NCBI RefSeq assembly: GCF_000145275.1
Contig: NC_014393.1
Coordinates: 2,046,001-2,110,000 of the forward strand
From: Clostridium cellulovorans 743B
GTDB taxonomy: Bacteria > Bacillota > Clostridia > Clostridiales > Clostridiaceae
Reading direction: 5' to 3'
Length of the DNA stretch: 64,000 nucleotides
Positions within the stretch are counted from its first letter, which is position 1, and every line of letters begins with the position of its first letter. The notes below the pieces were generated by a model, which was given only the letters and a program-made list of their open reading frames with translations, did not search any database and was not told the origin of the DNA. This document shows, piece after piece, positions 24,756-32,662 of this stretch. Made by a program: the position numbers and the translations under genes.

Positions 24756-25343
24756 TTGATTCCACGCAAAAAAATAGATGCAGTAGTTATTGGAGCCTCT
24801 ACCGGCGGTCCTAAGGCTTTAAATACTATAATACCAAATTTACCATCAGATCTTGGAATGCCGGTGTTTGTTGTGCAACATATGCCTGTAGGTATGACTA
24901 AGGATTTTGCAAATAGATTGAATTTAAACAGTAAAATAAAAGTTGTTGAAGCAAAAGATTTTGAAGTAATTGAAAAGAACACAGTGTATATTGCACCTGG
25001 AGGATATCACATGGAAGTAGAAAATGATAACAGGATTCATCTAAATTCTGATCCTGCTATTTGGGGCGTTAGACCAGCAGCAGATAAACTTTTTATCTCA
25101 GCCTCTAATGTGTATAAGGGAAAACTCCTAGGTATAGTATTGACTGGAATGGGACGAGATGGAGCAGAAGGCATTGTGAAAATTAAAGAAAATGGGGGGA
25201 TAACTTTATCGCAAGATAAAGATTCTTGTACCATATATGGAATGCCCAAAGCTGCTTTTGAAACAGGTAAAGTAGATAAAGTTATCCCTTTAGCTAGTGT
25301 TGTTGATGAGATTATAAATATTTGTTCTTCGACAGGGAGGTAA
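24756..25343 (+). CDS. cheB: CheB methylesterase catalytic domain without receiver domain
   Basis: About 195 residues matching only the C-terminal methylesterase domain of CheB: Ser15 in VIGASTGGP, His42 in VVQHMPVG and Asp135 in TGMGRDGAEG form the catalytic triad. It removes methyl esters from receptor glutamates. The usual N-terminal response-regulator domain is absent, so it is not controlled by CheA in the standard way. Start: TTG at 24756 behind GAGGTGG; the GTG at 24747 lies in that site. The stop is just before the cheR start. Confidence 0.92.
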   Translation: MIPRKKIDAVVIGASTGGPKALNTIIPNLPSDLGMPVFVVQHMPVGMTKDFANRLNLNSKIKVVEAKDFEVIEKNTVYIAPGGYHMEVENDNRIHLNSDPAIWGVRPAADKLFISASNVYKGKLLGIVLTGMGRDGAEGIVKIKENGGITLSQDKDSCTIYGMPKAAFETGKVDKVIPLASVVDEIINICSSTGR

Positions 25344-25345
25344 AT

Positions 25346-26113
25346 ATGGATATCCAACAGTTTAAACAATGGGTTTATAAAGAATTTAAAATTGATTTAT
25401 CTGCCTATAAAGAGTTACAATTAAATAGAAGAATTGTAAGCCTTATGAATAGAAATGGATATAAAGCTTTTGACGACTATATAGCAGCACTTAAAGTTGA
25501 TAAGGAGTTAAGGCAAAAGTTTCTTGATTATATTACAATAAATGTTACAGAATTTTTTAGAAATCCAGATATCTTTGATGGATTCAATGCTGAGTTATCA
25601 AAAATAATTAATAGTACAACAGGACAAATTAAAATTTGGAGTGCTGCTTGCTCTATAGGGGCAGAGCCTTATTCAATAGCAATTCTAATGGATAAGTTGG
25701 GTGCTTTAAGTAGAACCAAAATACTAGCTACAGATATAGATTTGACAATTTTAAATAGAGCACAAAAGGGCGAATTTAGTGAAACAGAAATAAAAAATAT
25801 TTCTTCTTCAGATTTGAATAAATATTTTTTAAAAATCAACGATAAGTATATTGTAAAAGATTCTATTAAGAAAATTGTAACTTTTAAAAGACATGATTTG
25901 ATAATAGATGATTACGAAAATAACTTTGACGCAATTGTGTGCAGAAATGTTGTTATTTATTTTAATTCTGATGTGAAGGACAAAATCTATGAAAAGTTCT
26001 CTAAATCTTTAAAAAAAGACGGTGTGTTTTTCGTGGGTGCTACAGAGAGTATATATAATTATAAAGATTATAATTTTGAAAAAGCTTCTACATTTATTTA
26101 TAAAAAACGTTAA
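25346..26113 (+). CDS. cheR: Chemoreceptor methyltransferase CheR
   Basis: A 255-residue SAM-dependent methyltransferase that methylates receptor glutamates, opposing CheB. The N-terminal helical domain (1-70, QFKQWVYKEF...YITINVTEFFRNPD) leads into the SAM fold with IWSAACSIGAEPYSIAI, ATDIDLTILNRAQKGEF and IVCRNVVIYF. ATG at 25346 with AGGGAGG; the alternative upstream start overlaps cheB. Two bases separate it from the cheB stop. Confidence 0.96.
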   Translation: MDIQQFKQWVYKEFKIDLSAYKELQLNRRIVSLMNRNGYKAFDDYIAALKVDKELRQKFLDYITINVTEFFRNPDIFDGFNAELSKIINSTTGQIKIWSAACSIGAEPYSIAILMDKLGALSRTKILATDIDLTILNRAQKGEFSETEIKNISSSDLNKYFLKINDKYIVKDSIKKIVTFKRHDLIIDDYENNFDAIVCRNVVIYFNSDVKDKIYEKFSKSLKKDGVFFVGATESIYNYKDYNFEKASTFIYKKR

Positions 26114-26127
26114 AGGGGGTCAACCAA

Positions 26128-28176
26128 GTGGATACTGCACAATACCTATCAATGTTTCTTGAAGAATCAATGGACAATCTTCAAACTTTAAATGAATCAT
26201 TACTTCTTTTAGAACAAGAACCAGAAAATATCGATAAAGTAAACGAGATTTTTAGAGTTGCTCATACAATTAAAGGAATGGCCGCTACTATGGGTTATTC
26301 AAGAATGTCTGAATTAACGCATAAAATGGAAGACGTATTATCAAAATTTAGAGAAGGTGACCTAAAAGTTAGTCAGCAAGTGGTAACTGTACTATTTAAA
26401 TGTTTAGATACGTTAGAACAAATGGTAGATGGAATAACAGAAAGCGGTAGTGAAGACGTGGAAATAGAAGGCATAATCAAAGAATTAGAGGAAATATCAA
26501 TTAATCATGCCTCACTTGAAACTAGTAGAATTGATGATGCTGATAATGTAATTGAAGATAATAGTAATGTTTTAGAAAATGAAGATAACTTTAGCAAAGT
26601 GCAATTAAATGAATATGACTTAAGCATATTATCGCAAGCAGTAGATAAGAATTTCAACGTAATAGAAATGAATGTATTTTTAGATGAAAAAACCTTATTA
26701 AAATCTGCAAGAGCTTTCTTGATTGTCCAAGCCATAGAAGCTCATGGTGAAATAGTAAAAGCCGTACCAACAACAGAAGATTTGGAACAAGAAAATTTTG
26801 ACTTAAATTTTTCTTTAATTGTAGTTACTCACAAGAGTGAAGAATTTATGAATAGCCTTGTTAAAGCTGTTTCTGAAGTAGAGAAAGTTATGACAAAGGA
26901 TTTAAGATCAACACTTCCAGTGAGAGGACAAAGTGTTATTGCTGCAAAAACTATAGAAACTGCACCAAAGAAGGCGGTGACAACTACTCCTGTTAGTACA
27001 AATGTAGTAGCTAAAGATAATGATAAAAAACCTGCAGTTCATAAAAAAGTACATCAATCTGTAAGAGTTGATTTAGAGAGATTAGATAAATTTATGAACA
27101 TGGTTTCAGAATTAGTTATTAATAGAACCAGGTTAGAACAAATAGGAAGCGAACTTAAAATCAATGATTTAAATGAAACATTAGAACAAGTAGCGAGAAC
27201 AACTTCAGAACTTCAAGATTTAGTTATGAAGATTAGAATGTTGCCATTAGATACTGTGTTTAATAGATTCCCTAGAATGGTAAGAGACTTATCTGTTGAA
27301 TTGGGAAAAGAAATTGATTTAAAAATAGAAGGACAAGATACAGAACTTGACCGAACAGTTATAGATGAAATTGGAGAACCATTAATTCACCTTATAAGAA
27401 ATGCTGTAGATCATGGTATTGAAAGAAAAGAAGATCGTATCAGCGCAGGAAAAAGTCCGATTGGTGTAATTAAATTAGTTGCATACCAAGAAGGAACTAA
27501 AGCTGTTATTAAGGTAGTTGATGATGGTGCTGGTCTTAATGTTGATAAGATAAGGGCAAAAGCTGAAAGAGTTGGAATTAGTACAGAAGGAATGAATGAC
27601 AATGATATCAAGAATTTGATATTTGAACAAGGCTTTAGTACTAATGAACAGGTGACAGACATATCAGGCAGAGGCGTTGGTATGGATGTAGTAAAAACTA
27701 AGGTATCATCTTTAGGTGGAACTTTAGAAGTAATCAGTGAAATGGGAGTAGGTTCTCAATTCATAATTAGACTTCCTTTAACTCTTCAAATAATTCAAGC
27801 ATTGTTAGTTAAAGTAGGAGAAGAAACATTGGCTATTTCTCTAGGATATATAAATGAAATAATAGAGTATAATTCTAGTGATATAAAGAAAACTAGTGGT
27901 AAAGAAGTAATAGTTTATAGAGGAAATGTAATACCACTTGTTAGAGTTAATAAAGTTTTAGATATAGAAGCTAATAATAGTGATAAGAAATTTGTGGTAA
28001 TTACTAAGGTTGGAGACAAAGATGTGGGAATTATTGTTGACTCTTTGTGCGGACAACAAGAAATTGTTATTAAGCCTCTTGGAAAAACATTGAAAGAATT
28101 AAATCAATATATTGGAGCTACAATACTAGGTGATGGTTTTGTAACTTTAATTCTTGATGTAGCAGCATTGATTTAG
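26128..28176 (+). CDS. cheA: Chemotaxis histidine kinase CheA
   Basis: A 682-residue kinase with the full P1-P5 layout. P1: phosphorylated His46 in RVAHTIKGMAATMG. P2: about 165-270, CheY-docking, beside Ser/Thr/Lys-rich linkers. P3: dimerisation around 310-370 (SVRVDLERLDKFMNMVSELV). P4: ATPase with N box HLIRNAVDHGIE, G1 DDGAGL and G2 GRGVGMDVV. P5: CheW-like tail from about 550. It receives receptor signals through CheW and phosphorylates CheY. GTG start, with AAAGGGGG about 10 bases upstream. Confidence 0.97.
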   Translation: MDTAQYLSMFLEESMDNLQTLNESLLLLEQEPENIDKVNEIFRVAHTIKGMAATMGYSRMSELTHKMEDVLSKFREGDLKVSQQVVTVLFKCLDTLEQMVDGITESGSEDVEIEGIIKELEEISINHASLETSRIDDADNVIEDNSNVLENEDNFSKVQLNEYDLSILSQAVDKNFNVIEMNVFLDEKTLLKSARAFLIVQAIEAHGEIVKAVPTTEDLEQENFDLNFSLIVVTHKSEEFMNSLVKAVSEVEKVMTKDLRSTLPVRGQSVIAAKTIETAPKKAVTTTPVSTNVVAKDNDKKPAVHKKVHQSVRVDLERLDKFMNMVSELVINRTRLEQIGSELKINDLNETLEQVARTTSELQDLVMKIRMLPLDTVFNRFPRMVRDLSVELGKEIDLKIEGQDTELDRTVIDEIGEPLIHLIRNAVDHGIERKEDRISAGKSPIGVIKLVAYQEGTKAVIKVVDDGAGLNVDKIRAKAERVGISTEGMNDNDIKNLIFEQGFSTNEQVTDISGRGVGMDVVKTKVSSLGGTLEVISEMGVGSQFIIRLPLTLQIIQALLVKVGEETLAISLGYINEIIEYNSSDIKKTSGKEVIVYRGNVIPLVRVNKVLDIEANNSDKKFVVITKVGDKDVGIIVDSLCGQQEIVIKPLGKTLKELNQYIGATILGDGFVTLILDVAALI

Positions 28177-28184
28177 GAGGAAAA

Positions 28185-28784
28185 ATGGATTATAGTAAAT
28201 TGAGTGACATTCAATTAGATGCATTAAGGGAGATCTGTAATATTGGATCTGGAAATTCTGCTACGGCTTTATCTCAACTTCTTAATCGTAAAATTGATAT
28301 GTCCGTTCCATCAGTTAATATTGTCCCTTATGAAAATGTAGTCAATGCAATAGAGGCTGAACAAGTAGCTGTAGGAGTGATTGTAAGAGTTTTGGGAGAA
28401 GCGCCAGGAAATATTTTGTTGGTTTTCACAGAACAAACTGCATTTGAAATTATCAAAAATTTAACCGGACTTGATGAAAAAGGGTTGACTGAAATGGGGA
28501 GTTCTGTAATGTGCGAGATTGGTAATATAGTATCAAGCGCCTATATGAATGCAATCTCGCAAGTTACAAATTTTCTTTTAATGCCTTCAGTGCCAGCTGT
28601 AAGCTATGACTTGCTGGGGGCAATTATTTCTACAACCTTTATAGAATCAGGCCAATATGAAGAATCTGTATTAGATTTAGAAACACAATTTATTCAGGAT
28701 GATAGTGAAATGAATGGACATTTCTACTATGTACCGCAACCAGGTTCGTTAGAAAAAATATTAAATACATTAGGAATTAACTAA
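28185..28784 (+). CDS. cheC: CheY-phosphate phosphatase CheC
   Basis: A 199-residue phosphatase with two copies of the CheC/CheX/FliY active-site motif: LREICNIGSGNSATALSQ near residue 14 and VMCEIGNIVSSAYMNAIS near residue 108 (Glu and Asn in each). It dephosphorylates CheY-P and is typically activated by CheD, which is encoded upstream in the same block. The GGAGG site overlaps the 3' end of cheA. Confidence 0.95.
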   Translation: MDYSKLSDIQLDALREICNIGSGNSATALSQLLNRKIDMSVPSVNIVPYENVVNAIEAEQVAVGVIVRVLGEAPGNILLVFTEQTAFEIIKNLTGLDEKGLTEMGSSVMCEIGNIVSSAYMNAISQVTNFLLMPSVPAVSYDLLGAIISTTFIESGQYEESVLDLETQFIQDDSEMNGHFYYVPQPGSLEKILNTLGIN

Positions 28785-28798
28785 TTGGAGGGAATAAA

Positions 28799-29158
28799 AT
28801 GGCAAAAGTATTAATTGTTGATGACGCAGCGTTTATGAGAATGATGATAAAAGACATTTTATCAAAAAATGGATTTGAGATTGTTGGTGAAGCACCAAAT
28901 GGAATAAAGGCTGTTGAACTTTATAAAGAAAAGAGACCAGATATTGTGACAATGGATATAACAATGCCTGATATGGATGGTATTGAAGCTGTTAAAGCAA
29001 TAAAAGCATTTGATGCAGGTGCAAAGGTAATAATGTGTTCTGCTATGGGGCAACAATCTATGGTTATGGATGCAATTAGAGCTGGAGCTAGAGATTTTAT
29101 AGTAAAACCTTTCCAGGCAGATAGGGTTCTTGAAGCAATCAAAAAAACTTTAGGTTAA
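28799..29158 (+). CDS. cheY: Chemotaxis response regulator CheY
   Basis: A 119-residue single receiver domain. Acidic pocket Asp9-Asp10, phosphorylation site Asp53 (TMDITMPDMDG), Ser81 (VIMCSAMG) and Lys103 (FIVKPF) are all present. Phospho-CheY binds the N-terminal peptides of FliM and FliY, encoded just downstream, to change motor behaviour. GGAGGGAA site. Confidence 0.96.
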   Translation: MAKVLIVDDAAFMRMMIKDILSKNGFEIVGEAPNGIKAVELYKEKRPDIVTMDITMPDMDGIEAVKAIKAFDAGAKVIMCSAMGQQSMVMDAIRAGARDFIVKPFQADRVLEAIKKTLG

Positions 29159-29170
29159 TGAGGTGATGAT

Positions 29171-29572
29171 GTGCAGGTAGTTGTTTTTACTTTGAAAGAT
29201 GAGGAATATGCTGTTGAAACAGCTAAAGTCTTAAGTATAAATGATATGATGGAAATAACAAAAATTCCAAAAGCACCAAGTTATATTAAAGGTCTTATAA
29301 ACCTAAGGGGAAATATAATTTCCCTTTTGGACTTAAACTTACTTCTTAACATTGATAATCCTGTAGAACAGAAGAATATTATTATTGTTAAGGTAGAGGA
29401 AGAAGAAGTAGGCATAACTGTTGATTTAGTTAATGAAGTTTTAGAAATTGATGAAAAGATAATAGAGAAGGTTGAAGCTGATAAAAAGAAGCAATATATT
29501 AAGGGTGTAATAAATTTTAAAACTAAAGTTGTTACTCTTATCGATATTGATAAGCTTTTGCCTAACTATTAG
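29171..29572 (+). CDS. cheW: Chemotaxis coupling protein CheW (second copy)
   Basis: A 133-residue CheW domain (VVFTLKDEEYAVETAKVLSI, PSYIKGLINLRGNIISLLDLN, and a C-terminal YIKGVINFKTKVVTLIDIDKLL). It is shorter and clearly diverged from the copy at 23781, so the two may serve different receptor sets. GTG start with AGGTGATG upstream. It sits between cheY and fliM. Confidence 0.93.
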   Translation: MQVVVFTLKDEEYAVETAKVLSINDMMEITKIPKAPSYIKGLINLRGNIISLLDLNLLLNIDNPVEQKNIIIVKVEEEEVGITVDLVNEVLEIDEKIIEKVEADKKKQYIKGVINFKTKVVTLIDIDKLLPNY

Positions 29573-29587
29573 GAAAGAGGAGATTAC

Positions 29588-30583
29588 ATGGCAGAAGTAT
29601 TGTCACAAAGTGAGATAGATGCTCTTTTATCTGCCTTAAATTCAGGAGAAATTCAACCGGATGAGCTTCAAAAGGTAGAAGATAAGCAAAAAGTAAAATT
29701 GTATGACTTTCGAAGTCCACAAAAGTTTTCAAAAGATCATATAAGAACTTTGGAGCTCATCCATGATAATTATGCTAGAATTATTTCTAGTTATCTGACA
29801 GCACAAGTTAGAAGTAATGTTAAGGTGAAAATAGAGTCTGTTGAACAAACTACATATGAAGAGTTCATACACTCGATACAAAATCCTACAATACTCACAG
29901 TTTTTAAAATGCCACCTTTAGCAGGAAATATTTTGTTTGAAACAAATCCACAATTTGTATATCAAATTATCGATATACTTTTAGGTGGGACTGGAGAGGG
30001 TAAATATAAGAATAGGGAATTCACGGATATTGACAAAAATATAATAACAAGAATTAATGAAGGATTAATTTCAAACTTAAAACTTGCATGGAGTGAAGTA
30101 TTAGAAGTAAATCCTGAAATTGAAACAATTGAAACAAATCCAGCACTTAATCAAACATTGGCTCCTCATGAACCAGTAGCATTGATTATTTTCACAATTG
30201 AGATAGGCGAAAGTAGAACTTATATTAATATTTGTATACCGTTTATTTGTATAGAAAAGTATTTAGACCATTTAGAAATAAAGCATTGGTACCATGATTC
30301 ATCCGATGAAGAAGATGAGGTAACAAAAGAGTATCTCAGAATGAAGTTAGACAGCGTACAATTAGTTTCAGAGGTTATCTTGGGAAATGCATCGGTAACA
30401 GTTGAAGACTTCTTAAATCTGACAGTGGGAGATGTAGTAACATTAGAAAGAAAATTTGAAGATCCACTGGAAGTAGTTATTGAAGAGAGACCACATTTCC
30501 TTGCAAAGCCTGGAATTATTGGGAAAAAGACTGGTGTACAAATCATAGATATTATCGATAAGGATGTGGATAAGAATGAATGA
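29588..30583 (+). CDS. fliM: Flagellar motor switch protein FliM
   Basis: A 331-residue C-ring protein. The N-terminal peptide LSQSEIDALLSALNSGE binds phospho-CheY. A middle CheC-like domain (about 45-230, without phosphatase motifs) contacts FliG, and the C-terminal SpoA-like domain (about 255-325, VEDFLNLTVGDVVTLERK) pairs with FliY/FliN. Its last 8 bases overlap fliY. Confidence 0.97.
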   Translation: MAEVLSQSEIDALLSALNSGEIQPDELQKVEDKQKVKLYDFRSPQKFSKDHIRTLELIHDNYARIISSYLTAQVRSNVKVKIESVEQTTYEEFIHSIQNPTILTVFKMPPLAGNILFETNPQFVYQIIDILLGGTGEGKYKNREFTDIDKNIITRINEGLISNLKLAWSEVLEVNPEIETIETNPALNQTLAPHEPVALIIFTIEIGESRTYINICIPFICIEKYLDHLEIKHWYHDSSDEEDEVTKEYLRMKLDSVQLVSEVILGNASVTVEDFLNLTVGDVVTLERKFEDPLEVVIEERPHFLAKPGIIGKKTGVQIIDIIDKDVDKNE

Positions 30584-31778
30584 CGGATTTCTTTCACAGG
30601 ATGAAATAGATTCATTATTAAATGGCGGAGAATCTTCAAAGGGGGAAGGGAGTAGTAGTGAAATCTTTTCAGATTTAGAAAAAGATCTACTAGGTGAAAT
30701 AGGAAATATTTCAATGGGATCAGCATCTACAGCTCTTTCTCAAATTATAAATCAGCCAGTTAATATAACAACTCCTGTGGTTACGGTAACTACTTTAGAA
30801 AAACTTAAGAATGAATTTACTATACCAAATATAGCTTTAGATATAAAGTATATCTCAGGAATAAAAGGTGAAAATCTTTTGGTCATGAAGACTATAGATG
30901 CTTCTGTTATCGCAAACCTAATGATGGGTGGTGACGGAAAAGTCGAAAATATTGAGTTATCAGAACTTGAGGTTAGTGCTGTTCAAGAAGCTATGAATCA
31001 AATGATAGGATCGGCAGCTACATCTATGGCTACTATGCTTTCAAGAGAGATTAATATATCACCACCAGATTCTAAAATATGGAATGATTCTAATGATTCA
31101 CTAAGTGAAACTATAGATGAAAAAGAGGATATAATTAAAGTTGCATTTAAAATGACTATTGGTGATTTAGTTGATAGTACCATTATGCAAATATATCCTT
31201 TAGAAACTTCGAAAAACATTTGTAGTATTATGATGGGTGAAGCTGATGATGATATAGATCAAATAGTGCAAGCAGAGGTTCAAAGCCAATCTGCTGCTAT
31301 GAATTATGCTGCTAATGAAGCAACAACAAGTAACTATAATAGTCAACCGATGAATTATAATAATCAGCAAACAAATTATGATAGTCAACCAGTGAATTAT
31401 AATGCTGCTCCTCAAGCTTATCAACAACCAGTACATAATGTGTACGAAAGTAAGCCTGTTGAAGTATCAAAAGCAACGTTCCAACCATTAAGAACCGCAG
31501 ATACTAAATCATTACCTAATAATATTGATTTAATTATGGATGTACCGCTTAATATATCTGTTGTCTTAGGTAAGACTAGGAAAAGCATAAAGGATATACT
31601 AAGTTTAAATAATGGATCTTTAATTGAATTAGATAAATTAGCAGAAGAGCCTGTTGAAATTTTGGTTAATGGTAAAAAAATAGCTTATGGTGAGGTTGTA
31701 GTTGTAGATGAAAACTTTGGTGTTAGGATAACTAGCATAGTTAGTTCAGAGGATAGAATTAAGTCTTTAGGCAGATAA
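30576..31778 (+). CDS. fliY: FliY: CheC-like phosphatase fused to the FliN switch domain
   Basis: A 400-residue switch protein of the Gram-positive type. Residues 1-20 (MNDGFLSQDEIDSLLNGGE) repeat the FliM-style CheY-P binding peptide. Residues about 35-220 are a CheC-like phosphatase with two active-site motifs (LGEIGNISMGSASTALSQ and VQEAMNQMIGSAATSMA). A Gln/Asn/Tyr-rich linker (about 235-300) with internal repeats precedes the C-terminal FliN/SpoA domain (NIDLIMDVPLNISVVLGKT). It removes phosphate from CheY-P at the motor. ATG at 30576 is preferred over 30564. Confidence 0.95.
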   Translation: MNDGFLSQDEIDSLLNGGESSKGEGSSSEIFSDLEKDLLGEIGNISMGSASTALSQIINQPVNITTPVVTVTTLEKLKNEFTIPNIALDIKYISGIKGENLLVMKTIDASVIANLMMGGDGKVENIELSELEVSAVQEAMNQMIGSAATSMATMLSREINISPPDSKIWNDSNDSLSETIDEKEDIIKVAFKMTIGDLVDSTIMQIYPLETSKNICSIMMGEADDDIDQIVQAEVQSQSAAMNYAANEATTSNYNSQPMNYNNQQTNYDSQPVNYNAAPQAYQQPVHNVYESKPVEVSKATFQPLRTADTKSLPNNIDLIMDVPLNISVVLGKTRKSIKDILSLNNGSLIELDKLAEEPVEILVNGKKIAYGEVVVVDENFGVRITSIVSSEDRIKSLGR

Positions 31779-31780
31779 TT

Positions 31781-31814
31781 AAAAGATTGTAGCTTTAAGC
31801 TACAATCTTTTTTA
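31781..31814 (+). terminator. Strong terminator ending the che-fliMY block
   Basis: AAAAGATTGTAGCT pairs with AGCTACAATCTTTT around a TTA loop, followed by more T residues, 3 bases after the fliY stop. It separates blocks 1 and 2. Confidence 0.93.
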
Positions 31815-31903
31815 TTGTTCCTACTTAAATATGTATAAAGTAACTTTCTCGTTATGTAGTTTTAATTTTATGCAACAAAATGTGAGATATTAATTTTTAA
31901 CTA

Positions 31904-31930
31904 TAAATAATAATCATTAAATCACGATAT
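31904..31930 (+). promoter_or_regulatory. Sigma-D promoter for the flgM block
   Basis: TAAA (31904-31907), 15 bases, then CACGATAT (31923-31930), against TAAA-N15-GCCGATAT: 6 of 8 in the -10 box and exact spacing. A TATAAT (31928-31933) overlaps it but has no -35 box. Confidence 0.65.
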
Positions 31931-31964
31931 AATATAATAAGAGAATGAATTTAGGAGAGAGTTT

Positions 31965-32240
31965 ATGAAAATAGATAGAATAACCTCAATTGACAATAAG
32001 AACATATATGAAAAATATAGAATAGCAAGTAAGAATAATACAGAAAAAATTAAACAGGATTCATTTCAATTATCCAATGAAGCTAAAAACTTTCTAAGTA
32101 TTTCAAAGGAAATTTCCGAGGGTATTGTTAGTGATAAAGTGCGAACAATAAAAAAAGCTATTAATGATGGAACATATAAGATTAATAATGAAAGTTTAGC
32201 AGAGAGCATATTTAATACAATGAAAGGAAGTAAAATATGA
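31965..32240 (+). CDS. flgM: Anti-sigma-28 factor FlgM
   Basis: A 91-residue regulator that holds sigma-D until it is exported through the completed hook-basal body. The C-terminal half matches the family: DSFQLSNEAKNFLSISKEI, VRTIKKAINDGTYKINNESLAESIF. The N-terminal half is polar and probably disordered, as usual. TAGGAGAG site. Its own gene lies behind a predicted sigma-D promoter, giving feedback. The stop overlaps the flgN start (ATGA). Confidence 0.93.
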   Translation: MKIDRITSIDNKNIYEKYRIASKNNTEKIKQDSFQLSNEAKNFLSISKEISEGIVSDKVRTIKKAINDGTYKINNESLAESIFNTMKGSKI

Positions 32241-32650
32241 TCTTGACAGAGTTAAAAAATGTTTTAGTTGATGAACTTAAAGCTTTGAAAGATTTACTTA
32301 GTTGTTTAGAGAAGCAACAGGAGTTTATCGTTGCTAATGATGCTTTTAAGCTCGATGGTATAGTAAGTGATATACAAGAGAAGACTTCTATAGTAGCAAA
32401 GTTTGAGACGGTAAGGAGAAGATTGCTGAATAACCAAGATATCAAAAAGGTAGTTGATGAGAGTGAAGATGATGAAATAAAAAAAATTTATGAAGAAATC
32501 ACTTTAATTACCAAAAAATTAGTTTTCCAGAAAGAAACTAATGATATGTTGATAAAACAGTCTTTAATTTTTGTTAACAAGATGTTATCATATTTATCAC
32601 CGAACAAGGAAGCTAAGAGTTACAATGCTTATGGAAAAATGAGAAGATGA
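32237..32650 (+). CDS. flgN: Flagellar export chaperone FlgN
   Basis: A 137-residue, almost fully helical protein (long coiled coil, LVDELKALKDLLSCLEKQQ, then two further helices) that keeps FlgK and FlgL soluble before export; both are encoded next. It overlaps flgM by 4 bases, so translation is coupled. Assigned mainly by helical pattern, size and position. Confidence 0.85.
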   Translation: MILTELKNVLVDELKALKDLLSCLEKQQEFIVANDAFKLDGIVSDIQEKTSIVAKFETVRRRLLNNQDIKKVVDESEDDEIKKIYEEITLITKKLVFQKETNDMLIKQSLIFVNKMLSYLSPNKEAKSYNAYGKMRR

Positions 32651-32662
32651 TGGAGGGGAATA

